Position numbers and translations under genes: made by a program. A stretch of DNA of 64,000 nucleotides from Serratia sp. UGAL515B_01 (GTDB lineage: Bacteria > Pseudomonadota > Gammaproteobacteria > Enterobacterales > Enterobacteriaceae). The DNA lies in contig NZ_CP109901.1 of the NCBI RefSeq assembly GCF_033095805.1, positions 310,001 through 374,000 on the forward strand, written 5' to 3'. Shown piece after piece: positions 1-8,788 of the stretch (position 1 is the first letter of the stretch; each line of letters opens with the position of its first letter). The notes beneath the pieces are model-generated. The model did no database searches, was not told the origin of the DNA, and saw only the letters and a list, made by a program, of their open reading frames with translations.

Positions 1-512
<512 letters not shown>

Positions 513-578
513 AGAAGTCAGCACTTGAAAAAGCGCCAGTATAAAGCTTAATCCTTGTCAGTTAAGCTTTTTAACAAG

Positions 579-611
579 GCTGCAGCGGATAACGTTGCAG
601 CTTCTTTTTTT
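579..611 (+). terminator. Rho-independent terminator of katG
   Basis: A 9-bp stem (GCTGCAGCG pairing with CGTTGCAGC, one G-T wobble) closes a GATAA loop and is followed by TTCTTTTTTT. It lies 67 bases after the katG stop. A weaker hairpin (CCTT/GTTAA pairing with TTAAC/AAGG) sits just upstream at about 552-578. Confidence 0.85.
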
Positions 612-774
612 ACCGTTCTTGGATAATGCCGCTGCCGACGAGTAGGTAGCACGAAGCTTTCGCCCATAGTAAGTATCTTCGGGATTTTACCCGGAGTTAC
701 CACAGTAAGCTGCTTTAGTTACGCACATGATTGGATCTCGTAGTTGCCAGATAACTCACTGAAGGATATGAATT

Positions 775-1029
775 ATGACCTGTTTGGTCTCCTGCTTTGG
801 TGCGGCGAAGACTATTCGCCGTGACCCCCCGTTAACCAATGATGAATTGGCCCGCCATGTTCCCAGCGTATTTTCTGAAGAGAAACACGCTTCCCGTAGT
901 GCTCACTACATCTATATTCCCACCATCTCTTTATTGGTCATGCATTTAACGCCCCGCTTTCATCCTTGGCTAAGACGGCTTTTTAATGAATTTTCGGTAA
1001 CACCACTGGCTAAAGTCATCAACGTATAA
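775..1029 (+). pseudogene. Truncated DUF932 (YafZ/YfjQ-like) prophage-type gene remnant
   Basis: The first about 54 codons match the N-terminus of the DUF932 family found in E. coli prophages (YafZ, YfjQ): note IRRDPPLTNDELARHVPSVF and the later ASRSAHYIYIPTISLL. Full members are about 270 residues. Here the similarity stops near base 936 and the frame runs into DNA antisense to the RND pump gene before a stop at 1027-1029. An ATG with an upstream GAAGGA ribosome-binding site survives. The family is common on prophages and other integrated elements, with unclear function. I infer a relic of a lost mobile element whose right side was deleted up to the 3' end of the pump gene. A short functional product is unlikely. 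Confidence 0.7.
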
Positions 1030-4000
1030 AAATATCGCCGGGATCACCAGCAGGCTTAGCACGGTTGAGGTCAACAAGCCGCCAATCACGGCAATTGCCA
1101 TTGGTGAACGGAAGCTGGGGTCGGCATTGCCTAGCCCTATTGCAATTGGCAACATACCTGCTCCCATGGCAACAGTGGTCATGATGATAGGGCGTGCACG
1201 TTTATGGCAGGCATCCATCAGTGCCTCTTGGCGTGGCTTGGCCGCCACGACTGGCCGCCCGTCGCTGCCATCATTACCACGCCGCGCCACAATAGCGTAC
1301 TCCACCAGTAAAATAGAGTTCTTTGTGGCAATCCCCATCAACATAATCAGGCCAATCAGCGAAGGCATTGACAAGCTTTGCCCAGTGACTAACAGCCCGA
1401 CGAAGGCACCACCTAAAGAGAAAGGCAGTGCGGCAAGGATGGTCACTGGGTGTAGGAAATGTTTGAACAGCAGCACCAATACGATGTAAATACAGAGGAT
1501 ACCGATCAGCATGGCCAACCCAAAGCTGGCAAAGAGTTCGCTCATGGTTTCAGCATCGCCCACTTCTACCACACTCACTCCGGCAGGCAAATTCTGTATT
1601 GAGGGAAGTTTTTTTACCTCATTTACCACGGTACCTAATGGAACATTGGAAAGTTCGATCTCCAGATTGATATTGCGTGAGCGATCGTAACGGTTGATCA
1701 CCGCAGGCCCGCTTGCGATCGCGATGTCTGCAACCTGGCTGAGCATCACCGGGCCTTTAGTTCCGGGGATAATAAGACGTTTTAATGTTTCGATATCTTG
1801 CCGTGCTGCATCATCCAGTTTCACCACGATGTCCAGTTGCCTTTGGGGCAAATTCAGCTTTGGCAACGACATATCATAGTCCCCCAACGTGGCGACCCGC
1901 AGCGTTTCTCCGATAGCGGCACTGCTGACCCCCAGATCGGCTGCGCGGACAAAGTCAGGACGAATGACCACTTCCGGTCGGACGAGGCTGGCGGTAGAAG
2001 CGATATTTCCCAACCCTGGGATCGTGCGCAAATCGCGCAGCACCGCCTGTTGGGCAGACATCAGACTGAGGGGTTCTTCGCCACTCAGCACCAGAACGTA
2101 TTTCTCTCCAGATGCACCCAGGCCCACTTTGGTACGCACTCCGGGCAACTGTGCCAATAGATTACGGATACGTGCTTCAATATGTTGTTTACGCTCCCTC
2201 TCATTGCGCGCAATGAGTTGGATGGTCAAGGTGGCATTACGCGGCTCCACTAGGGCGGAGGAGAAGGGGTCGCTTCCCGCACTTCCGGCGCCAATAGTGG
2301 TATAGATGCTGCGTATTTCAGGTACCTGACGGAGCAACTGACGAGCCTGTTCAGCTATCGCTTCAGTCTGGGTTAACGTCGATCCTGGCGGTAGCTCAAC
2401 AGACACTTGAGTTTGCGAGTTATCATCCGGCGGCATAAATCCAGAGGGTAGCAGGGGGATCAACATCAGCGATGCAATAAAGAATAGCCCGACAGAAAGC
2501 AGCGTTTTGACCTTATGATGAGTACACCAGTTGACGATGCGTAAATAGCGGGTAAGCCAGGCCGGATCGCGATCGCTTGCCACTATGGGCTTGAGCATAT
2601 AGGCGGCCATCATTGGCGTAAGAATGCGCGCGACGGCCAGCGAAGCAAAAACTGCGATCGACGCTGTCCAACCAAACTCTTTGAAAAATTTGCCTGCAAT
2701 ACCGCTCATAAATGCCGTAGGAAGGAAAACGGCGATCAGTGTAAAAGTGGTTGCAATCACCGCTAAGCCAATCTCATCAGCGGCTTCCATCGCTGCTTCA
2801 TAGGGGGTTTTACCACTGCGCAAGTGGCGCACGATGTTTTCGATCTCGACAATTGCGTCATCAACCAAAACCCCAATCACCAACGATAGTGCCAGCAGAC
2901 TGATCACATTGATAGAAAACCCCATCAAGGCCATACCAAAAAAAGCCGGGATCACTGACATGGGCAGCGCCACTGCCGAAATAAAAGTAGCCCGCCATTC
3001 GCGCAGGAAAAACCAGACGACCAACACCGCCAACAATGCGCCTTCATACAGCAGATTGAGTGATGAGTTGTACTCCGCTTTGACTGGGCTGACGAAGTCA
3101 AATGCTTGGGTAAAAATCAGATGCGGGTATTTTGCCTTAATTTTTTCCAAAGTTTTTTCCACGGCATCGCCAACTTCTACCTCGCTTTCCCCGCGGCTAC
3201 GTACGATTTCAAATCCAACAACTGGCTTACCATCAACAAAGGCAGAAGCGCGAACTTCAGCCACAGTGTCTGTGACAGTAGCGAGTTGATCGAGGCTAAC
3301 GTAACGCCCATCGATAAGCGGGATCTGTAGTGCAGCGATCTCTTGGGCGGAGTGCTGCCCTCCTAGGGTGCGGATAGTCTGTTCGCTGTTGCCGAACTCG
3401 CCTCGTCCACTGGGGGCATCCTGCTGCACTAAACGCAATTGCTGCGAGACTTGTGCCGCGCTCAGACCCAGGCTTTGTAGCTTTAACGGATCGAGTAAGA
3501 CCTGGACCTGACGATTGACGCCCCCGACTCGTTTGACTGCTCCGACGCCGCGTATCGCCTGCAAGCTACGTACCAGCGTGTTATCTACAAACCACGACAG
3601 TGCTTCTTCATCCAAATGTTCTGAGCGTACCGCATAAACCAGCACAGGCGTTCCGGCCAGATTGACGCGTTGTACAACAGGATCACGGACATCACTGGGT
3701 AGATCAGAGCGCACACCCTGTACAGCCGAACGAGTATCATCTACGGCTTCCTGGACAGGTTTCTCCAGTTGAAATTCTAGCGTCATAACAACGCTGCCTT
3801 CGGAGATCTTGGTATAGATGTGTTTTAGCCCTTGTAGGGAAGCAACGGAGTCCTCCAGTTTTCGCGCCACATCGTTTTCCAACTGTTCCGGCGAAGCGCC
3901 CGGCAAGGCGGCGCTGACGGTGATCATCGGTAACTCGATATCTGGAAACTGTTGGATCTTCATACTACTGAAACTGATGATCCCAGCGACGGTGAGTAGC

Positions 4001-4056
4001 ACAAACAACATAGCTGCGGGAATGGGATTACGTATAGACCAGGTAGAGAGATTCAT
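970..4056 (-). CDS. RND (HAE1-type) efflux pump, inner-membrane permease
   Basis: This 1028-residue protein is the proton-driven pump of a tripartite efflux system, normally exporting drugs or toxic compounds through an adaptor and a TolC-type outer-membrane channel. It has the expected length and layout: N-terminal membrane helix (MNLSTWSIRNPIPAAMLFVL), a large periplasmic loop, a helix bundle around residues 330-540, a second periplasmic loop and a final bundle. The proton-relay residues are visible: Asp399-Asp400 in GVLVDDAIVEIEN and Lys912 in GIATKNSILLVEYA. The start codon overlaps the stop of the adaptor gene (ATGA), which implies translational coupling. The substrate cannot be read from sequence, and the protein is not close enough to AcrB/AcrD/MdtBC for a gene symbol. 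Confidence 0.93.
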   Translation of the reverse strand: MNLSTWSIRNPIPAAMLFVLLTVAGIISFSSMKIQQFPDIELPMITVSAALPGASPEQLENDVARKLEDSVASLQGLKHIYTKISEGSVVMTLEFQLEKPVQEAVDDTRSAVQGVRSDLPSDVRDPVVQRVNLAGTPVLVYAVRSEHLDEEALSWFVDNTLVRSLQAIRGVGAVKRVGGVNRQVQVLLDPLKLQSLGLSAAQVSQQLRLVQQDAPSGRGEFGNSEQTIRTLGGQHSAQEIAALQIPLIDGRYVSLDQLATVTDTVAEVRASAFVDGKPVVGFEIVRSRGESEVEVGDAVEKTLEKIKAKYPHLIFTQAFDFVSPVKAEYNSSLNLLYEGALLAVLVVWFFLREWRATFISAVALPMSVIPAFFGMALMGFSINVISLLALSLVIGVLVDDAIVEIENIVRHLRSGKTPYEAAMEAADEIGLAVIATTFTLIAVFLPTAFMSGIAGKFFKEFGWTASIAVFASLAVARILTPMMAAYMLKPIVASDRDPAWLTRYLRIVNWCTHHKVKTLLSVGLFFIASLMLIPLLPSGFMPPDDNSQTQVSVELPPGSTLTQTEAIAEQARQLLRQVPEIRSIYTTIGAGSAGSDPFSSALVEPRNATLTIQLIARNERERKQHIEARIRNLLAQLPGVRTKVGLGASGEKYVLVLSGEEPLSLMSAQQAVLRDLRTIPGLGNIASTASLVRPEVVIRPDFVRAADLGVSSAAIGETLRVATLGDYDMSLPKLNLPQRQLDIVVKLDDAARQDIETLKRLIIPGTKGPVMLSQVADIAIASGPAVINRYDRSRNINLEIELSNVPLGTVVNEVKKLPSIQNLPAGVSVVEVGDAETMSELFASFGLAMLIGILCIYIVLVLLFKHFLHPVTILAALPFSLGGAFVGLLVTGQSLSMPSLIGLIMLMGIATKNSILLVEYAIVARRGNDGSDGRPVVAAKPRQEALMDACHKRARPIIMTTVAMGAGMLPIAIGLGNADPSFRSPMAIAVIGGLLTSTVLSLLVIPAIFLYVDDFSQWCYRKFIKKPS

Positions 4057-5189
4057 TTTGCGGCTTCCCCGGTAGGGAGGGGGTTAACGCGCACTCTTTC
4101 GCCATGATTGAGGAAACTGGCACCGCGGGTAACGATGCGCATATCAGGCCGCAGGCCGCTGAGGATCTCAAACCGCCCTTGATGTAACTGACCAATTTCG
4201 ACTTTAATTTCGCTAACATTACCCGCTTCATTAACCGCAAAAAGGTAGTGAAATCCTTCGCGTGAGACGAGAGCGGATTGTGAAACGGTGAGCGCCGATA
4301 TATCACCGACGTGGAACGCCCCTTGGGCAAACATACCCGCTTTAACCCCGAGCTGTTGTTGCTGCGTTGGGGTGATATCGACATAGACGATGGCGTTGCG
4401 TGTTTGCAGATCGAGTGCAGGGGCAAGGGCGCGGATGCGGCCAGTGAGCTCGGTTCCTGCTGTGGTGCGCAATACGGCACTCATTCCAGGTTTGAGGTAG
4501 GTTAATTCTGCTGCTGTCAGTTCTGCGCGCCATTCCAGGCGCTCTTGACGGATCAGCCGGAATAACTCGTTGCCACGGTTGGCGACGTGACCAACGGTTG
4601 CGCTTCGCGATGAGATAATACCGTCGTCGGGGGACAGCACGCGCGTTTTTTCCATGCGCAACCGCTGGTATTGAACTTGCGCTTTAGCTTGTTGGACGCG
4701 GGCACGGGCTGTTTTATCGGCGGCGAGATATTGGTCGATCTGCAATTCGCTGAGTGCACCGGTATTCTTCAGCTGGCGTGCGCGTTGTGCATTAGTGCTG
4801 GCTTCGTCTTTATTCGCCAGAGCTTCTGCTAAAGCCGCCTCTGCTTGGGCAAGGTCAGCGGCGACGGTTTCGGGATCAAAACGTGCAAGAAGTTGGTCTT
4901 TACCAACGCGGTCGCCCACATTGACGTAAATTTCAGCTAAGCGTAACCCATCTGCCTCACTACTGACGATCGCTTCCTGCCAGGCGGCAATATTACCATT
5001 GGCGTTGATTTGGCGTGGTAAATTCTGTTGTTGGGGCACTTCGACATTAACGGTAAGTGCAGCCTGTTTCTCTGCAGGAGTATCACTATGGGCTGGCTTG
5101 TTTGCACTTATTGTAAAGATAAAATAAATGCTGATACCGATTATGAGGGCAACAGCACCGAGAAAAATTTTATTTTTGTACCACGTCAT
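4053..5189 (-). CDS. RND efflux membrane-fusion (HlyD/AcrA-type) adaptor
   Basis: A 378-residue periplasmic adaptor with an N-terminal membrane anchor (IFLGAVALIIGISIYFIF), paired lipoyl half-motifs (IVSSEADGLRLAEIYVNVGD and later ILSG/VTRGASFLNHG), an alpha-helical hairpin around residues 100-170 rich in Ala and Gln, and beta-barrel segments. It bridges the pump encoded next to an outer-membrane channel; no channel gene is in the window. I chose the ATG at 5189 (MTWYKNK) because it places the anchor helix right at the N-terminus. An in-frame ATG at 5228 would add 13 residues. Neither has a strong ribosome-binding site. First gene of a two-gene operon with the pump. Confidence 0.9.
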   Translation of the reverse strand: MTWYKNKIFLGAVALIIGISIYFIFTISANKPAHSDTPAEKQAALTVNVEVPQQQNLPRQINANGNIAAWQEAIVSSEADGLRLAEIYVNVGDRVGKDQLLARFDPETVAADLAQAEAALAEALANKDEASTNAQRARQLKNTGALSELQIDQYLAADKTARARVQQAKAQVQYQRLRMEKTRVLSPDDGIISSRSATVGHVANRGNELFRLIRQERLEWRAELTAAELTYLKPGMSAVLRTTAGTELTGRIRALAPALDLQTRNAIVYVDITPTQQQQLGVKAGMFAQGAFHVGDISALTVSQSALVSREGFHYLFAVNEAGNVSEIKVEIGQLHQGRFEILSGLRPDMRIVTRGASFLNHGERVRVNPLPTGEAAK

Positions 5190-5244
5190 TTTAATTCTCA
5201 ACCCAGAGGAGATGATTAAAAATTCCATTTAATTCATCAGCATG

Positions 5245-5257
5245 CTATGTCACATAG
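5245..5257. promoter_or_regulatory. Possible operator upstream of the efflux operon
   Basis: The perfect inverted repeat CTATGT-C-ACATAG lies 56 bases upstream of the chosen adaptor start (17 bases upstream of the alternative one). Its position would suit a repressor or activator site, but no regulator gene lies beside the operon. The call rests on symmetry and position only. Confidence 0.25.
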
Positions 5258-5571
5258 TCTGAGGAATCAATCGCTACAACAATTAAGGAACATCCCAAAA
5301 TTACACTTGGATAGACTTAACACGTTCCTACTATAGAACAATATCTGATAGGGAAAAATCGTACTCTAAGTGCATTTAATCAGTGTAGATGCTCAGGAAC
5401 TATTCTATATGACGAGAGAATTAAACACCTGCATTAGGCTGTGTCCGTGGTGCCGTCGCAGACCCAAAAGCCCATTATCAAGGCGGAGGGATGCGCGATA
5501 CTAGCCCCTAGGGAGTGGGTCACGGTGTGTCGGCGTTCCTCATCATACCTACCTGCCAGAAGCTTGATGTG

Positions 5572-5697
5572 TATACCCAAAATAATTTGAGTTGCATGTG
5601 GGCGACAAGTCTGAGAGTGCCAGGAGCATAGCTCACTATGTTACGGGTGCGAACTGACGAAGCCAACACCCATGCAACTTGAAGAATGAAGGGTATA
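5572..5697. repeat. ERIC (enterobacterial repetitive intergenic consensus) element
   Basis: A 126-bp imperfect palindrome with ends TATACCC and GGGTATA. It has the ERIC arms (AAATAATTTGAGTTGCATG and CATGCAACTTGAAG) and a central part resembling the ERIC core (GTGCCAGGAGCATAG). Length and arms match the family, which is found in enterobacterial intergenic regions, so it supports the taxonomic reading of the window. Confidence 0.85.
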
Positions 5698-5878
5698 GCG
5701 GTATTAAGAACACCTATTTAGGCTCGTTTCCGCTGTTGTGGTTGCCGATGTGTATGGATAGGCGTTATTGAAGTACAAGTATTTGGCTCTTAAAACTAAA
5801 ACCATCGGTTTCACACGCTCTGTTGAATTGCATGAAAAAGTTACTGGTGTATTACTCTTTTTCTGCAAGATTATTCAA

Positions 5879-5933
5879 AGCGTGGCGCATAATGAACTAT
5901 TAGAATTTTAGTGGGTTACATCAGCGCCACGCT
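5879..5933. repeat. 10-bp inverted repeat around a 35-base spacer
   Basis: AGCGTGGCGC (5879-5888) is matched perfectly by GCGCCACGCT (5924-5933). There is no T-run, so this is not a typical terminator. It may be a relic of mobile-element ends or a structured RNA segment. Confidence 0.4.
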
Positions 5934-6108
5934 CTTTCAGTTGCTCTCTATCACTGTAATAGCCTGATGGTTCGGCAAGCTTCTACCTCACCACCATCAA
6001 ATAAATTTTTAGGCAAATGACGATATTTAAAATTTGGCATAATTTCATCGTGACTCTGTTTATTAGTAGGGGGGTAATAGGTATTTTGTATTTAAATATA
6101 TGTTTATG

Positions 6109-6840
6109 TTAGATGTAGTCAAGGTAGCCATTATTAATTAAATTATTCGCTTTTTTTAGTCTGTAGCGAATATTAGCGCGTAGCCAACTATCAGATGACC
6201 ATTCACTTTTTACGCGTTCTTCACCAAAGAGTTCAGAGGCAATATCTCTATGAGTAAGGCCTTGTTTTCTGTTGTCAATTATTTTAAGCAAGTCAAAGTG
6301 ACGCTTTTCTTTTTCATCAGTTTCATATTGGTTACTAATGATGCTGTTTATAATGTCTATGCTCTTATTGATGCTATCGGCTTGCAGAGTAAATGGAATA
6401 TATAGGAATAGACTCATGTTGTCATTAAGTATTAAATTACTGTCGGAAAAGAACTGAAAATAGTTATTTTTATTGAAAATTTTAACACATAATGTGTGAT
6501 CCATCAGCCTTAGCTTATTTTGGTGTACTCCCGGTTTGTTCGCGATATTACCCCAAGTGAAATTACCTGAAGTGCTTAATGCTAACCGGATAGATCGTTT
6601 GCTCAGTCTAGGAGACCAAAAAACATCAATCGGATCTGAAATATCAGGTTCAACATACTTCATCAACCCCCATTTTCTCTCAGCATTCAGGTCTAAAATG
6701 TTTTGCGTTATTAAGGTTTCATCAGATATTTCATTTTTAGAGTCGGCTTCTTTCTCTTTCGCTATTTTCCAATCACTGATGTATAGCGGATTCCTTCTCA
6801 AACACTCCCAAGCAAAATCTGTATACACTTTCCTACTCAT
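6109..6840 (-). CDS. DUF6499/DUF2285-type DNA-binding protein, possible regulator
   Basis: A 243-residue protein. The N-terminus (YTDFAWECLRRNPLYISDWK) matches the short DUF6499 'transcriptional regulator' domain. The C-terminus (about residues 180-243, with THRDIASELFGEERV then SWLRANIRYRLKKANNLINN) matches DUF2285, a predicted helix-turn-helix domain. Such proteins are usually seen on integrative elements and are thought to bind DNA. I chose the ATG at 6840 (MSRKVY) because AAGGAT lies 8 bases upstream; an ATG 11 codons earlier lacks this. The gene is AT-rich compared with its neighbours and diverges from T6SS-1, so control of that operon is a reasonable but unproven guess. Confidence 0.65.
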   Translation of the reverse strand: MSRKVYTDFAWECLRRNPLYISDWKIAKEKEADSKNEISDETLITQNILDLNAERKWGLMKYVEPDISDPIDVFWSPRLSKRSIRLALSTSGNFTWGNIANKPGVHQNKLRLMDHTLCVKIFNKNNYFQFFSDSNLILNDNMSLFLYIPFTLQADSINKSIDIINSIISNQYETDEKEKRHFDLLKIIDNRKQGLTHRDIASELFGEERVKSEWSSDSWLRANIRYRLKKANNLINNGYLDYI

Positions 6841-7234
6841 GATAATATCCTTAGATAGAAAGATAAAGAACATTTTTTAAACAAAGCATGTTCAAAAATT
6901 GAATAATAAACACTCGTTTTATAGGTGTTTATGATCACTTTGCTACAATTTATTGTTTGTAACATCATCAATTTTTTAGTGTTTGTTGTTCACTCATATC
7001 TTCATTCTGTAGAATCATCTGACACCACAATATCTACATCAAGAGCATCCTATTAATGAAGTGATAAGCAATCATTAAAAGGGTGAAAATAGGAGCTAAT
7101 ATATTTATCCCTGTGCAATGATGTTAATATGTTCTATTAATTGTACCTATCTAAATTCATCAAAATAACCTTTTTAAAGATTATTCTGATACTGCAAGAA
7201 AAACTAAGGCTGATAAAAAGGAGTGGGTGGCAAC
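6841..7234. promoter_or_regulatory. AT-rich divergent spacer between the DUF2285 gene and T6SS-1
   Basis: About 390 bases with no gene and long A/T runs. It must hold the promoters of both flanking genes. The inverted repeat TAAACAC (6907-6913) / GTGTTTA (6925-6931), with an 11-base spacer, is the clearest candidate operator. The composition suggests a target for H-NS-type silencing, which is inference. I could not assign -10/-35 boxes with confidence. Confidence 0.35.
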
Positions 7235-8203
7235 ATGGACGATGTTTTTTCCCAAAATTTATTCGGCGTTGAATTCGATCCATTATACACTGAAATAGAG
7301 GCGACTCTTGCGCAGCAGGATGAATCTGCCGATCCACTTTCTCTGCCTGACGAACCGCCAAAGATAAACTGGCGATTAATTGCAGAACAATCAGGTAAAC
7401 TACTTGAGCAGTGTTATGACTTACGTGTGGCGTTATGGCTAATCAGGGCTAATATGCATCGCGTAGGAATTTCTGCATTGTTTCGTGGACTGGTTGAACT
7501 GGAGCAACAGGTTTCAGAAAACCGAATTAAGCTGTATCCAATATCCGAAGATGAGCCAATAAACAGTGGGCATGCAGCGGCACTCGGCTGGCTATCAACG
7601 GCACAATGTATTGCTGAATTGAAGTCAGCAATGTTAACCACAGAACACACATATACGGTAAGTGAGTTAATTTATGTGGATTCAGGCACAAATTTAACTG
7701 ACCAGTCGCAGACTATTCCATTAGCTCAGTTGTTAACCGTAAATACCTATTTTCAACAAAATGGGCTCCCTGATTTGTTGGAGCAATTTACTGTTATAAA
7801 TAATGTCATAAAGAAATTTGAAGATTATGCCAATCAATATTCAGAAGGTTATCAACTGAATTGTGAACAATTGCATATCTTTCTGAAAAAATGTATCGAC
7901 CTAATTTCAAAGTCAAGCTCTAATATTCATAGTGAAGATTTATCCTTAAATACTGATACGGCATATTCTTCGGTTTCCTCAAAAAGAATAATCGGTAGTC
8001 ATGATGTAAGTATCCACTCACGTCAAGAAGTCATCCTTATGCTTGATCGGATTTTAGAATACTACCAACACCACGAACCTAGCCATCCTGCACCAATATT
8101 TATACGCCGAACAAAGCAGATGATAGGTATGGACTTTATTTCTATCGTAGAAGACCTACTTCCAGACTCTTTAGGTGCGTTACAACAGTTTACGGGGAAA
8201 TAA
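7235..8203 (+). CDS. tssA: T6SS baseplate/sheath assembly cap protein TssA (T6SS-1)
   Basis: A 322-residue TssA. The ImpA N-terminal domain begins at VEFDPLYTEIEATLAQQ and continues through KDLRVA-type residues (CYDLRVALWLIRANMHRVGI). The C-terminal segment SRQEVILMLDRILEYYQHHEPSHPAP...GMDFISIVEDLLP is typical of the short TssA class. TssA caps the growing sheath and helps recruit the baseplate in the cytoplasm. I prefer the ATG at 7235, 11 bases after AAGGAG; a GTG at 7223 would have the same site touching the start codon. It is the first gene of the T6SS-1 operon, 30 bases before tssB. Confidence 0.92.
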   Translation: MDDVFSQNLFGVEFDPLYTEIEATLAQQDESADPLSLPDEPPKINWRLIAEQSGKLLEQCYDLRVALWLIRANMHRVGISALFRGLVELEQQVSENRIKLYPISEDEPINSGHAAALGWLSTAQCIAELKSAMLTTEHTYTVSELIYVDSGTNLTDQSQTIPLAQLLTVNTYFQQNGLPDLLEQFTVINNVIKKFEDYANQYSEGYQLNCEQLHIFLKKCIDLISKSSSNIHSEDLSLNTDTAYSSVSSKRIIGSHDVSIHSRQEVILMLDRILEYYQHHEPSHPAPIFIRRTKQMIGMDFISIVEDLLPDSLGALQQFTGK

Positions 8204-8233
8204 TTTCCCAAACGATTTGATGAGGATATAGAG

Positions 8234-8788
8234 ATGGCAAAAGATTCAAGTTCACAAAAATTCATTGGCAGGAACAATGCGCCACGAGTGCAAATAGAGT
8301 ATGACGTTGAGATCTATGGTGCCAATAAAAAAGTGGAGCTTCCCTTTGTGACCGGTGTCATGGCCGATCTTTCTGGTCACCGAGATAAACCACTCGCCGC
8401 TGTTGAAGAGCGAAAGTTTCTGACTTTTGGGCAGGATAACTTTGATGCTCGTATGCGTGCCATTAAACCACGGCTCAAATTCTATGTTGATAACATCCTA
8501 AGTGATGAGGAAGAGCTGTTGGATATCGAACTTGAATTCGAATCCATGGATGACTTTTCTCCCGGTGCTGTGGCTCGCCGTATACCGCAAATGGCAAAGC
8601 TGCTTGAAGCCCGAACACATTTGGCAGAACTGATCACCTACATGGATGGTAAGGCGAGTGCAGAAGAGGTGGTGAAACAGCTTTTGGAACAACCTGACTT
8701 CTTACAGCACCTGGCTGTGGATGCCCAAAGTACCGTTGCAGGTTTCGACCAGCCACTGGATGACGAAAACATCGAGGGAGACAAATAA
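8234..8788 (+). CDS. tssB: T6SS sheath small subunit TssB/VipA (T6SS-1)
   Basis: A 184-residue sheath protein with the hallmark N-terminus SSQKFIGRNNAPRVQIEYDV, the LPFVTGVMADLSG motif and DDFSPGAVARRIPQMAKLLEAR. TssB and TssC form the contractile cytoplasmic sheath around the Hcp tube. Length is normal (160-185). It abuts tssC, whose GTG start follows the TAA directly. Compared with the T6SS-2 copy at 51440 it carries a short insertion around DLSGHRDKP, which helps assign it to its own system. Confidence 0.96.
   Translation: MAKDSSSQKFIGRNNAPRVQIEYDVEIYGANKKVELPFVTGVMADLSGHRDKPLAAVEERKFLTFGQDNFDARMRAIKPRLKFYVDNILSDEEELLDIELEFESMDDFSPGAVARRIPQMAKLLEARTHLAELITYMDGKASAEEVVKQLLEQPDFLQHLAVDAQSTVAGFDQPLDDENIEGDK

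Larger units (their letters stand above)
5229..6108. other. 880-bp non-coding stretch between the efflux operon and the DUF2285 gene
   Basis: No credible gene on either strand. It holds the promoter side of the efflux operon, an ERIC element (5572-5697) and a 10-bp inverted repeat (5879-5933). Bases 5436-5446 (AGGCTGTGTCC) are identical to the outer 11 bases of the left arm of the MITE-like element at 32003. The following 40 bases loosely resemble 31385-31425, so this may be another decayed copy of the same mobile repeat family. Confidence 0.5.

Noticed and set aside
1127..3330. Several + strand ORFs of 60-150 residues across the RND pump gene
   Set aside because: They are antisense shadows of a clear 1028-residue protein on the minus strand.
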